Source of the DNA: Serratia marcescens
Lineage (GTDB): Bacteria; Pseudomonadota; Gammaproteobacteria; Enterobacterales; Enterobacteriaceae
Assembly: GCF_006715005.1 (NCBI RefSeq)
Contig: NZ_VFMJ01000001.1
Location: forward strand, 2,232,001-2,296,000
DNA length: 64,000 bases
Reading direction: 5' to 3'
Made by a program: the position numbers and the translations under genes. Below, piece by piece: positions 54,379 to 62,741 of this stretch (positions are counted from its first letter, which is position 1; every line of letters begins with the position of its first letter). The notes below the pieces were generated by a model. It made no database searches. It was not told the origin of the DNA and saw only the letters and a program-made list of their open reading frames with translations.

Positions 54379-54408
54379 TATTTACACACAGCCAAATTAT
54401 TTAAGCAA
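54379..54408 (-). promoter_or_regulatory. Predicted cspA-type promoter
   Basis: Minus-strand TTGCTT (54403-54408) and TAAATA (54379-54384) with an 18-bp spacer lie just ahead of the predicted transcript start. The rest of the region to 54571 is AT-rich without an ORF. Confidence 0.5.
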
Positions 54409-54571
54409 GATATATTTTAAATTATATTCATATGGCTCATAAATTTATTATCGCAAAAGGCCGCTGGCGCCTGCCGCTACGGGCAGGTAAAAAAAGGTTT
54501 CGCCCTGCTGGATCACATCGGCGATTCATTATAAAACTAGGGCTCCCCCGCTGCTTACAGGCCGTTAACCG

Positions 54572-55189
54572 ATGATCGATATGCCAGCCGTGCTCGCCGT
54601 TTTCACCGTCTATATCGTCGGCGTGGTGATCCCCGGCCCCAATTTTGTCGCCGTCGCCCACAAAGCCGTTTCCGCGCGCCGCAGCGAGGCTTTCGCTCTG
54701 GTGGCGGGCATTGTCTTGGTCAACCTGTTCTGGGCGAGCAGCGCCCTCCTCGGTATCGGTATAATTTTCGCCTTGTTCCCCTGGTTGGCGCTAGCGGTAA
54801 AAGTGGCCGGCGCCGGTTATTTACTGTGGTTCGGCTATCGGCTTATCGCCCAGGCGGCGCCTTCTTCCGCCCCCTCCGCGGTGACCGGGAAAAGCGGTTT
54901 TCGCGTCGCCTTTCTGCAGGGCATCGCCACCAACATCGCCAATCCCAAATCCATTGCGTTTTACGCCGCCGTCTTCTCATCAGCGGCGCCCGCCCATGTT
55001 TCTACGCCGACCTTCCTCGCCATGCTGTTGGAAGTCGCGGTGATAGCCAGCTTGTGGTACGGGCTGGTGGCGCTGGTGTTGTCGCACGCCCCTGTCGCCG
55101 GCGCCTACCGCCGCAGCAAGGCTTGGATCGATCGCGCCTGCGGCACGCTGATCATCGCGCTGGGGCTGCGGCAGTTGCTCAGCCGATGA
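54572..55189 (+). CDS. LysE/RhtB-family amino acid exporter
   Basis: 205 aa inner-membrane exporter with about six hydrophobic segments. It has the RhtB-type start (VFTVYIVGVVIPGPNFVAV) and the loop ATNIANPKSIAFYAA. The family exports amino acids or derivatives; the substrate is not predictable. Its 3' end overlaps the convergent qnr gene by 11 bp. Confidence 0.87.
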   Translation: MIDMPAVLAVFTVYIVGVVIPGPNFVAVAHKAVSARRSEAFALVAGIVLVNLFWASSALLGIGIIFALFPWLALAVKVAGAGYLLWFGYRLIAQAAPSSAPSAVTGKSGFRVAFLQGIATNIANPKSIAFYAAVFSSAAPAHVSTPTFLAMLLEVAVIASLWYGLVALVLSHAPVAGAYRRSKAWIDRACGTLIIALGLRQLLSR

Positions 55190-55823
55190 TCGCGATCCCG
55201 AGCCGCTCCAACAGCTGCGCGGCCTGGTGGCTGTCCATTTTAACGCCCTGCAGATCGGTGGTACGTAAATCCAACTCGCCCAGTTCCGCGTTGCTCAGAT
55301 CGCACTGGGTGACGTCGGCGGCACGCCAGTCGAAACCGGAGAATTCGCCGCCGGACAGATCGGAGCCGCTGAAGCTGGCGCCGAGCACCTGTGCGCCATG
55401 CCAGCGGTTTTCCCACAGCTCGCATTTCTCCAGCACCACCTTGGCGAAGTTGGCATAGCTCAGGTTGCTTTTGGTGATATAGGCGCTGCAAAACCAGGTG
55501 CGGCTGGTGATCATGTTCATAAAACTGGCGCCGCGAAAATCGGCGCCCTGTGCGCGGCATTCGCGGATCTCGATGCCCAACGCGTCGGCATGACGAAAAT
55601 CGGCCATCGATAAATCGCAGTTTTTAAAACTCGCGTCTTTCAGTATCGCGCGGCTGAAGTTACCGCCCTGTCGGCTGTCGCGGTCGTAGAACTGGCAGCC
55701 GATAAATTCGGTCCCGGTCAGATCGGCCCCCGAAAAATCACACAGCATAAAGCTGCCGTTTTCAATTTTCTCGCCGGTAAAGCGGTTACGCGCGATCTTT
55801 TCACCCTGCAGCGCCAGGCCCAT
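55179..55823 (-). CDS. qnr: Qnr pentapeptide-repeat protein (SmaQnr type)
   Basis: 214 aa protein of the QnrB-like group that binds DNA gyrase and topoisomerase IV and lowers quinolone susceptibility. It consists of pentapeptide repeats (A[D/N]LxX type, e.g. FSGADLTGTEFIGCQF) with the Qnr loops, and ends LQGVKMDSHQAAQLLERLG. It matches chromosomal Serratia SmaQnr proteins in my memory. A LexA box sits 11 bp before the start, so induction by DNA damage is expected as for qnrB. Confidence 0.92.
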   Translation of the reverse strand: MGLALQGEKIARNRFTGEKIENGSFMLCDFSGADLTGTEFIGCQFYDRDSRQGGNFSRAILKDASFKNCDLSMADFRHADALGIEIRECRAQGADFRGASFMNMITSRTWFCSAYITKSNLSYANFAKVVLEKCELWENRWHGAQVLGASFSGSDLSGGEFSGFDWRAADVTQCDLSNAELGELDLRTTDLQGVKMDSHQAAQLLERLGIAIIG

Positions 55824-55833
55824 TGCAACACCC

Positions 55834-55849
55834 CTGTTTATTTATACAG
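55834..55849. promoter_or_regulatory. LexA (SOS) box upstream of qnr
   Basis: CTGTTTATTTATACAG, a full match to the CTGT-N8-ACAG consensus, 11 bp before the qnr ATG. Confidence 0.9.
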
Positions 55850-55898
55850 CCAGGGCAGCATTTAACCCTATTCCGGCAGGGTTGGCAATCGTCGTCGA

Positions 55899-56978
55899 TT
55901 AGCGCGCATCAGCCGCGGGCGGTTCGAGCGCCACCCTGACGATGCTGAACGTCCTGGTGCTTTCCGCCTGAGCGACGTCAGCAAAAAGTTTGGGATAACG
56001 GGAGTTGACGACCCACACCTCGCCATCGCGCAGCGCGGCGCCGGTCGGCCCATCCAATCCCGGCGGCGTGGCGACCGCCGCAATACGCGCGCTGGCCCAG
56101 CCGTCGTGAGAGGAGAGCAGCGTCACGTCGCCGGACATGCCCCCCTTTATCCCCGGATAAGACTGTACGATCACCAATTCGTTGGCGGTTTTGAGCCGCA
56201 GCCCGTCCGGCCCTTTCAGCCGCTGCGGCAGCCTGATTTCGCTTATCGCAGGCGTGTTATCCAGCGTCACTTTCCACAGCAGGCCGCGGGTGTAGTCCGC
56301 CGCAATCAGGTAGCCATCAGGGTGATACACGATGCCGTTGAGATAAGGCTGCGTGCCCTGCGCAGCGGCGGGTGCGTCGGCCGGCATCAAACGCGCTGCG
56401 CGCACCAGAATCGACACCTGGCGCGTTGCCCGGTCGATCTTGTAAATCTGCGGCTGGAAGCTGTCGGTTACATAGATATTGCCCTGCGGGTCGAGCGCCA
56501 GATCGTTGGCCAGCGTCGGCCCACGGCTTAACGATGAAAGATCGTACGTCTGCTGCAGCGCGCCGGTATCGAGATTGAACTCCAGCACCTGCGCCACGCG
56601 ATTACGCGTACCGGGCGCAGAGCTGAGGGAAACGCCCACGTCTTCGTTGCACACCAGTACCCGGTTGCGCTCGGTGTCCACCAGCATGCCGGAGGTGGTG
56701 ATGAGCCCCTTACCGGTGGAAAACCGCCGATAGCGGCCATCCGGGTAGACCAGGCCCAGTTGCCCACCGCGCAGGGAGGAGACCAGGAACGCACCGGCGC
56801 GCGGATCCCAGGCAATGCCCTCAGGGTAAGCGCCGGCGGCATCCGGCGAGAATTCGATGCGCTGCACGGCCTGCGCCTGCATCACGCCGCTGAGAAACAG
56901 CGCGACGCCGGCTAACTGGGTGACGCGCCGGCGGCGCTGAAATAAGAAAGAAAAGAGGTTAAAGCGGAACATGAGCAT
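55899..56978 (-). CDS. SMP-30/gluconolactonase-like exported protein
   Basis: 359 aa protein with a signal peptide ending near QAQAVQ and a six-bladed beta-propeller pattern (repeats such as PEGIAWDPRAGAFLVSSL, ANDLALDPQGNIYVTDSF, LNGIVYHPDGYLIAAD). Members bind metal and act as lactonases or other hydrolases; no function can be assigned. Start codons at 56978 or 56972 fit the signal peptide; the frame is open to 57056. Periplasmic location expected. Confidence 0.78.
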   Translation of the reverse strand: MLMFRFNLFSFLFQRRRRVTQLAGVALFLSGVMQAQAVQRIEFSPDAAGAYPEGIAWDPRAGAFLVSSLRGGQLGLVYPDGRYRRFSTGKGLITTSGMLVDTERNRVLVCNEDVGVSLSSAPGTRNRVAQVLEFNLDTGALQQTYDLSSLSRGPTLANDLALDPQGNIYVTDSFQPQIYKIDRATRQVSILVRAARLMPADAPAAAQGTQPYLNGIVYHPDGYLIAADYTRGLLWKVTLDNTPAISEIRLPQRLKGPDGLRLKTANELVIVQSYPGIKGGMSGDVTLLSSHDGWASARIAAVATPPGLDGPTGAALRDGEVWVVNSRYPKLFADVAQAESTRTFSIVRVALEPPAADAR

Positions 56979-57082
56979 GACCCTGATGAGGACTCGGATC
57001 GCTAGAGTAGGATCGCGCCGCTCACGGCACCAGCCGGGAAAAAGGCAATGCGCCACTAAAAAAATCGCAGTAATCAGCGCAA

Positions 57083-57108
57083 AAAAAAACCGCCCGGTGC
57101 GGGCGGTT
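57083..57108 (-). terminator. Terminator of the 69-aa gene
   Basis: Minus-strand CCGCCCG, loop CAC, CGGGCGG stem followed by TTTTTTTT. Confidence 0.88.
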
Positions 57109-57125
57109 GAGGTGACGGCGAACCG

Positions 57126-57335
57126 TTACTTCAGGGCTTCCTGAATGGCGTCGGCCATCGGGCCGATGTGCTTCTCCGCCGCCTTCAGCTGGAAGTCCAC
57201 GCCGTTGCCGTCGTTGGTATCCGACAGCGTGGCCTTGATCAGTTCCAGCGCCGCCTGCACCGCCACCAGCCGTTTGTGCTGTTCGTCCGTGACCGGTTCG
57301 GCGCCCATATTGGCCGGATAATAATGTTCTAACAT
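57126..57335 (-). CDS. Hypothetical 69-aa soluble protein
   Basis: Short helical protein starting MLEHYYPANMGAEPVTDEQH with AGGAGAGCG upstream. It ends with a strong terminator, supporting a real gene. The family is not recognised. Confidence 0.75.
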   Translation of the reverse strand: MLEHYYPANMGAEPVTDEQHKRLVAVQAALELIKATLSDTNDGNGVDFQLKAAEKHIGPMADAIQEALK

Positions 57336-57476
57336 CGCGCTCTCCTTTTGATGACGTTAACCTTTAACCTACCAGAAAACCGCGCATTTACTAAGGAAAC
57401 CAGGCCCTGCGCGGCCAAGTGACGATAAATTGCACTATACTCGGCAAACACCCTCCCCTGTTACAGGATCATCGCT

Positions 57477-57827
57477 ATGTCATTCCAGGGAAGCTGCCAC
57501 TGCGGCGCCGTCACCTTTTCCGTAGACGCCGAACTGCCCACCGAAGCCCTCAGCTGCAACTGTTCCATTTGCCGCCGCAAAGGGCTGCTGCTGTCGTTCT
57601 TCCCCATCAGCGCTTTCACGCTCAACAGCGGCCAGGACCAGCTCAGCACTTACACTTTCAATCACCACAAGATCCGCCATCAGTTCTGCCGAGTCTGCGG
57701 CGCCCAGCCCTTCGCCTACGGCACCGCGCCGGACGGCGCCGCGATGTGCGCCGTTAACCTGCGCTGCGTGCCTGACGTCGCGCTGGATGCGTTGCAGATC
57801 CACACCTACGACGGCGCCAGCGTCTGA
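57477..57827 (+). CDS. GFA-family zinc protein, second in the window
   Basis: 116 aa GFA-domain protein with SCHCGAVTF, SCNCSICRRKG and FCRVCGAQPF. It is distinct from the copy at 24963, with only the motif cysteines in common. Biochemical function unknown. Start ATG at 57477; the neighbours are transcribed in other directions. Confidence 0.86.
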   Translation: MSFQGSCHCGAVTFSVDAELPTEALSCNCSICRRKGLLLSFFPISAFTLNSGQDQLSTYTFNHHKIRHQFCRVCGAQPFAYGTAPDGAAMCAVNLRCVPDVALDALQIHTYDGASV

Positions 57828-57839
57828 GATCCCGCGTTT

Positions 57840-58256
57840 TCAGCGGTAGACGGAGAACTTTTTGGTGAGCGGCTTAAGCTGTTCGGTGTCGCCATAGAGC
57901 GCCACCGCCACGAAATCCAGCTGCTCGTAAGGGGTGTTGGCGGTGTCGGCGATCTGTTGTTCGGCGGAGTGCGACAGCATGGTAGTGGTGAAGAAGTTGG
58001 CCAACACGCCCTCTTCCTTGCACTTCAGAATCAGGTTGCTGAGCTGGCTACTGTTCTTGGCCTGCAGGATCACGATCGGATAGTGGCTCATATTGGCGCT
58101 GACGCCGTCGAGGCTGCTCGGATAATGGTGAAACTCGCGCTGCTCGATAAGATCGGTGATGCCTGCCGTCAGATGGCAGGAGGCGTTAAACAGCGTGGCC
58201 GGTTCGTGATTGCGGTTGAGGATGATATAAAACTTTTTCTCGTTGTCGCTGTACAT
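57840..58256 (-). CDS. DUF2000-family protein
   Basis: 138 aa protein beginning MYSDNEKKFYIILNRNHEP. A Rossmann-like pattern (GITDLIEQREFHHYPSS, VILQAKNSSQL) suggests the DUF2000 family, related in fold to peptidyl-tRNA hydrolase 2. No activity is established. The start with AAGGAGAAGAGC upstream fits well. An in-frame extension to 58301 is unlikely. Confidence 0.72.
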   Translation of the reverse strand: MYSDNEKKFYIILNRNHEPATLFNASCHLTAGITDLIEQREFHHYPSSLDGVSANMSHYPIVILQAKNSSQLSNLILKCKEEGVLANFFTTTMLSHSAEQQIADTANTPYEQLDFVAVALYGDTEQLKPLTKKFSVYR

Positions 58257-58355
58257 GCTCTTCTCCTTGAATAGGCAGCCAGTTTTACCCAACCTGCACA
58301 CGGTTTCAAGGCGCGATAAGGGGCCGCGTCCGGCCCCCGTGCTAACGCAGCCGAC

Positions 58356-58814
58356 TCAGACGGCGCCTTCACCCGGGCCGAGCGGCTGCGCCACCTGATG
58401 CAGCACGGTGATGTTCTGCAAAAGGGTACCGCCGTCGATCGGCTTCATCTGGCCGTCGCGATCTTTATAGTGCGTCGGCTTGGCGCCGTGGAAGAACAGC
58501 CCGGCGTTGACCTGCACGCCCAGATAACCTGCGCTGGCCGGCAGGCGCTGCACGTCGGTCCAGGGATTGGAAACCGGCACGTACTGGAAGCCCTCGCCCG
58601 TCTTGGCGTACAGCGGGCGCAGCAGCGTGACAAAGGCCATCATCGGCGACAGCGCGTCTTTAAAGATCTGCACCGGCCGATCGACCGTCATCAAGAAACC
58701 CCGCGGCTGCTCCTCGACCGTGTCGAGGCTCAGGCTGCTGCTGATATCATCACCCCGGCCGCCATAGCTCCATTCAATGGCCGGCGCCCCACTCTCGTTC
58801 ATCATCTCTGACAT
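58356..58814 (-). CDS. Hypothetical 152-aa protein
   Basis: Soluble protein beginning MSEMMNESGAPAIEWSYGG. Family unrecognised. It has no signal peptide or transmembrane segment. AAGGAGCAG precedes the ATG. Its central sequence RPVQIFKDALSPMMAF and end DGGTLLQNITVLHQVAQPLG look like a globular domain. Confidence 0.68.
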   Translation of the reverse strand: MSEMMNESGAPAIEWSYGGRGDDISSSLSLDTVEEQPRGFLMTVDRPVQIFKDALSPMMAFVTLLRPLYAKTGEGFQYVPVSNPWTDVQRLPASAGYLGVQVNAGLFFHGAKPTHYKDRDGQMKPIDGGTLLQNITVLHQVAQPLGPGEGAV

Positions 58815-59045
58815 ACACTGCTCCTTATAAAATGAATACAACACGCCTGCTGCGTGTCGGAACAGTAAACCGCTGAAGGGAGGCGAGCGTCCACGCCGGG
58901 CGGCACGCTGGCAAACCAAACAACGAAGGCGCGCAATCAATAAAGCTCGAAATGAATAATTTCCCCGCGTGATAGCGCAGCATTTGAACGACCTCAGCCG
59001 TTGCAAGAGCACATAGTGATGGCGTTACCGCCACTGGAGAGTGTT

Positions 59046-60254
59046 ATGACCGCCATTAAACCGGACGCCATCGACCGCGTTTCCCCTGCCGCCACGCCCT
59101 GGCTAGCCGTCATCAACGTGCTGTTCGCCGGCATCGCCGCGGCGCTGCACGTGGGCAAGGCCACCATCGCGCTGCCGGCGCTACAGACCGAGTTCGGCCG
59201 TTCGCTCGAGGCGCTAAGCTGGGTTATTTCGGCCTTTCCCTTCGTCGGGGTGTTCGGCGGCATCGCCGCCGGGCTGCTGGTGCGCCGCTGGGGGGACCGG
59301 CGCCTGCTGGCGCTCGGATTGCTGATCATCAGCGCCGCCAGCTTTACCGGCGCCACGCTCCACGACTTCAGCGGGTTGATCGTCAGCCGCTTTGTCGAAG
59401 GCCTCGGCTTCGTGATCGTGGTGGTCGCCTCGCCGGCAGTGCTGAACCGCATCGTCGCCCCGGCGCAGCGTAGCCTGGTGTTTGGCATCTGGAGCACCTT
59501 CATGCCGGCGGGCATCGCCATCTCGCTGTTTTTCGGCCCGCACCTGGCCGACTGGCAACAGAGTTGGCAGGCCGGTGCGGCGCTGACGCTGCTGGCCGCC
59601 CTGCTGCTGCCGTTGACCACCTCCCGGCGCGCCGCCGACGCACATACCCCGTCTTTGCAGATACGGCAAGCGCTGGGCACCCTGCTGCGAGCGCGCCGGC
59701 CGCTGTTGCTGGCGCTGATGTTCACCACTTACAACCTGCAGTTTTTCTCGGTGATGACCTTTCTGCCGATCTTCCTGATGCAGCGCATCGGCCTGTCGCT
59801 GGCGGCCGCCGGCGGCATCAGCGCGGCGGCGGTGGCGGCGAACATCATCGGCAATCTCGCCGCCGGCGTACTGCTGTCGCGCGGCCTGCGCGCCAGAACG
59901 CTGCTCGCGGCCACCAGCCTGGTCATCGGCATCTTCGGCATCGGCATTTTCCTGCCGGTGACGCCCAACGGCCTGCTGATCCCTTTGTGCTTCCTGTTCT
60001 GCGCCACCGCCGGCATACTGCCCGCCACCATTCTGGCCGCCACGCCGGCAGCGACGCCGGAACCGACGCTGCTGCCGCTGAGCCTGGGGCTGGTGATGCA
60101 GGGGAACTATCTCGGTCAGGTGATCGGCCCGGTCGCGCTGAGCGCCATCGTGGCTGCGGCCGGTTGGGCGGCCCCGGCGTGGCTGGTGCTGGCGGCGGCG
60201 GTGTCGGGGGCGCTGTTGGCGCTGGCAACTATTTTTCCGTCAGAAAATCGATGA
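59046..60254 (+). CDS. Major facilitator transporter
   Basis: 402 aa twelve-helix transporter. It resembles MFS drug or sugar-efflux type permeases, with loop motif GLLVRRWGDRRLLALG between helices 2 and 3. Substrate unknown. The ATG at 59046 follows GGAGAGTG; an upstream in-frame start at 59001 is possible. Its 3' end overlaps the convergent lysR-type gene by 26 bp. Confidence 0.82.
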   Translation: MTAIKPDAIDRVSPAATPWLAVINVLFAGIAAALHVGKATIALPALQTEFGRSLEALSWVISAFPFVGVFGGIAAGLLVRRWGDRRLLALGLLIISAASFTGATLHDFSGLIVSRFVEGLGFVIVVVASPAVLNRIVAPAQRSLVFGIWSTFMPAGIAISLFFGPHLADWQQSWQAGAALTLLAALLLPLTTSRRAADAHTPSLQIRQALGTLLRARRPLLLALMFTTYNLQFFSVMTFLPIFLMQRIGLSLAAAGGISAAAVAANIIGNLAAGVLLSRGLRARTLLAATSLVIGIFGIGIFLPVTPNGLLIPLCFLFCATAGILPATILAATPAATPEPTLLPLSLGLVMQGNYLGQVIGPVALSAIVAAAGWAAPAWLVLAAAVSGALLALATIFPSENR

Positions 60255-61131
60255 ATTTCCGCACTTTAAGCGGGACAAAACGCGCATAGGGATAAAGCAG
60301 AATGAAGGGGCGTGAGGCGCCGGCGTAATCTTTCAGCACCTCAACCAGCGCCCCGCTTTGCAGCTCTTGTTCGACGCTAAAGCGATAAACCTGCATCAGC
60401 CCGGCACCATTTTTCACCAGCGTCAGCGTGGCGAGATAATCTTCCTGGCAGAGCCAACGCCCGCGGGTGTCCACTTTGCTCTTTTCGCCCTGAATGTTAA
60501 AGGTCCAGGCGGTTTTCCTGCCGGTGCTGGGCAATGCATACTGAATGCAGTCGTGCTGGGCTAAATCCGCCGGCGTAAGCGGCGCAGGATGGCGCTGCAA
60601 ATAGCCCGGTGACGCCACAACGATGAGTTCGGCCTCCTCCAATCGCCGCGATACCAGGCCTGAATCGTTCAGCTCGTTGCCACGAATGGCAACGTCGAAT
60701 TTATCTTCGGAAAAGTCGATGTTCTGATTGCTGACGTGCAGATTCAGCGTGAGATCGGGATAACGGTGCGCAAACGCGGGCAGGCGCGGCAGCAGCCTAA
60801 AATGTGCGTATAGCGTCGGTACGCTGATGCTGAGCGTACCGACCGGTTTCTGCCGCTCGCCGGAAATTTTCGCTTCGGCCTCGATCAGTTGGCTCAGCGC
60901 CCTGCGGCACTCCAGGTAATAACTTTGGCCGGCATCCGTGACGCGCATCTGGCGTGTCGTGCGGATAAACAGCTTAGCCTGTAAACGTGCCTCCAGGCGC
61001 GCAACGGAACGGCTGACCGCCGCAGGCGTTATCCCGGCGGCATTGGCCGCGGCGGTGAAACTGCCGGTCTCGACGGTCAGGCAAAACAGCTCGATGCTAC
61101 CCACTTGGACATCGTCAAAATGACGTTGCAT
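60229..61131 (-). CDS. LysR-family transcriptional regulator
   Basis: 300 aa LysR-type activator or repressor (309 from the 61155 start). The N-terminal winged helix-turn-helix is GSIELFCLTVETGSFTAAANA through ITPAAVSRSVARLEARL (quoted in part), followed by the two-lobe effector domain. It is divergent from the SDR-tautomerase pair, the likely target. Two AGGTATNNATTA direct repeats lie between them. Confidence 0.88.
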   Translation of the reverse strand: MQRHFDDVQVGSIELFCLTVETGSFTAAANAAGITPAAVSRSVARLEARLQAKLFIRTTRQMRVTDAGQSYYLECRRALSQLIEAEAKISGERQKPVGTLSISVPTLYAHFRLLPRLPAFAHRYPDLTLNLHVSNQNIDFSEDKFDVAIRGNELNDSGLVSRRLEEAELIVVASPGYLQRHPAPLTPADLAQHDCIQYALPSTGRKTAWTFNIQGEKSKVDTRGRWLCQEDYLATLTLVKNGAGLMQVYRFSVEQELQSGALVEVLKDYAGASRPFILLYPYARFVPLKVRKFIDFLTEK

Positions 61132-61161
61132 ATCTCTCTGCCTCTGCCTATTCATTACATA

Positions 61162-61215
61162 AGGTATAAATTAAAGTTCTTTCCTCCTCATTTTTCAATC
61201 AACAGGTATGGATTA
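61162..61215. promoter_or_regulatory. Direct repeat AGGTATNNATTA (two copies)
   Basis: AGGTATAAATTA at 61162-61173 and AGGTATGGATTA at 61204-61215, 42 bp apart (about four helical turns), between the LysR-type gene and the SDR gene. Candidate binding sites for the regulator. Confidence 0.55.
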
Positions 61216-61257
61216 CCGTTCACCTACGCTAAATCACTGCCCTGTCGAGGAGGGGAC

Positions 61258-61998
61258 ATGAACAAGGTAAAAACGGTCATCGTAACGGGTGCGTCCAGCG
61301 GATTGGGCTTCGCCATTGCACAAGCCTATCTGGCACGCGGTTATCAGGTTGTCGCAAACGCCCGTTCGCTTGAACGGCTGCAGGCGGCGGCGGACCAACT
61401 CGGCCATCCGGCCAATCTGCTGCTGGTGCCGGGAGACGTTGCGCTGCCGGAAACCGCCGAACGGTTGTTCAGCATAGCGGTACAAAGGTTTGGCCAGGTG
61501 GATATTCTCATCAATAACGCCGGCATATTTATCGCCAAGCCGATCGCCGACTATGCGCCGGAGGATGTCGACGCCATGGTGGCAACCAACCTGAAAGGCT
61601 TCTTCTACCCGGCGCAGGCCGCCGCGCGGCATATGCAACGAGTCGGCGGCGGCCATATCGTCGCCATCACCGCGTCGATCGCCATGCAGCCCAACAGCAA
61701 AGTGCCCGCCTTGCTGCCGGTGCTGATCAAAGGCGGCCTGAATCAGGCCGTACGCGAACTGGCGTTGGAGTTGGCGCCGCATAACGTGATGGTCAACGCC
61801 ATGGCGCCAGGCATCATCGCCACACCGATGCACCAGAACGATGAACAGAGCCTGGCGCAGATGCGGCAGCTGGCGCCAACCGGCCGCATCGGCCAACCCC
61901 AGGATATCGTCGACGCAGTGTTGTACCTGACCGATACCCATTTTGTCACCGGCACCGCGATCGCGGTGGACGGCGGCGCAACCGCCGGGGTCTGGTGA
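61258..61998 (+). CDS. SDR-family protein lacking the usual catalytic Tyr
   Basis: 246 aa short-chain dehydrogenase-like protein with a good cofactor motif (TGASSGLGFAIA, residues about 10-21), NNAGIFIAKP, and a C-terminal VDGGATAG. At the YxxxK position the sequence reads PALLPVLIKGG: the Lys is kept, but the residue four before it is Pro, not Tyr. So it is probably not a classical oxidoreductase. It is divergent from the LysR-type gene and followed by a tautomerase-like gene. Confidence 0.85.
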   Translation: MNKVKTVIVTGASSGLGFAIAQAYLARGYQVVANARSLERLQAAADQLGHPANLLLVPGDVALPETAERLFSIAVQRFGQVDILINNAGIFIAKPIADYAPEDVDAMVATNLKGFFYPAQAAARHMQRVGGGHIVAITASIAMQPNSKVPALLPVLIKGGLNQAVRELALELAPHNVMVNAMAPGIIATPMHQNDEQSLAQMRQLAPTGRIGQPQDIVDAVLYLTDTHFVTGTAIAVDGGATAGVW

Positions 61999-62015
61999 CC
62001 CCATGGAGCAATGAC

Positions 62016-62225
62016 ATGCCATACGTCAACATTAAAGTGACCGATGAAGGGATCAGTGCCGAACAAAAACGATGGCTGATCGAGGGAGCTACCGCGCTGT
62101 TGGAACGGGTGCTGAATAAACCGCGCCACACCACCTTCGTGGTGATTGACGAGGTGGCCACCGACAACTGGGGCGTCGGCGGAGAGAGCGTAACCACCCT
62201 GCGCGCCAAAGAACGGCGCGGATAA
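62016..62225 (+). CDS. 4-oxalocrotonate tautomerase-family protein
   Basis: 69 aa protein with the catalytic Pro as residue 2 (MPYVNIKVTDEGI), as in small tautomerases that use an N-terminal Pro. It is 17 bp downstream of the SDR gene and presumably co-transcribed. The substrate is unknown. Confidence 0.85.
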   Translation: MPYVNIKVTDEGISAEQKRWLIEGATALLERVLNKPRHTTFVVIDEVATDNWGVGGESVTTLRAKERRG

Positions 62226-62309
62226 CGGATGATTCATTATGTGAATGTATTGTCGTAGGGTACAGCCGCTAATTATCGTTATCGGGCCTGCATCGCTAGA
62301 GCAAACACG
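62226..62309. other. Short non-coding region after the tautomerase gene
   Basis: 84 bp between two convergent genes. I see no convincing ORF or terminator. Confidence 0.4.
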
Positions 62310-62447
62310 CTACCGCGAAGGATAAGGCCAGTGATGATCAAGGCCCGATAATGACAAGGCGCCGGTCGCGGCAAGATAAACCAGCACGCCGGCGAAAGCG
62401 ATCAGCAATGCCTTTTCGATTACGGCAAGTCGTTTATGTTCAGTCAT
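62310..62447 (-). CDS. Small membrane protein, 45 aa
   Basis: ORF beginning MTEHKRLAVIEKALLIAFAG with one transmembrane helix (ALLIAFAGVLVYLAATGAL). GGAG lies seven bases before the ATG at 62447; an ATG two codons earlier is too close to the GGAG. Likely a small inner-membrane protein of unknown function. Confidence 0.55.
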   Translation of the reverse strand: MTEHKRLAVIEKALLIAFAGVLVYLAATGALSLSGLDHHWPYPSR

Positions 62448-62741
62448 TTGCATACTCCTGCGTGATATCGGGCGAACGGCCGCCCTCATCAACACTAGGA
62501 AAGCCTGGTCCAGGCGACAAGCGCGGCTCACAAAATGAAACACAATATATAAGTTTTGTTAATTATTTAGCCCTCTTTCTTTTCTCGCACCGCCGCCTGC
62601 TCACCCTGCGGCGCCCGCCTTGCCCTTAATAACCCTATGGAATACGCCACTAAAAATCCCCTACCGGTTAAGCAAAGGTGATGATAGTGTTGTTTTCATT
62701 CAGTTCATCTATGCTGAAAATTCATCTTTTGAGGGACGACT

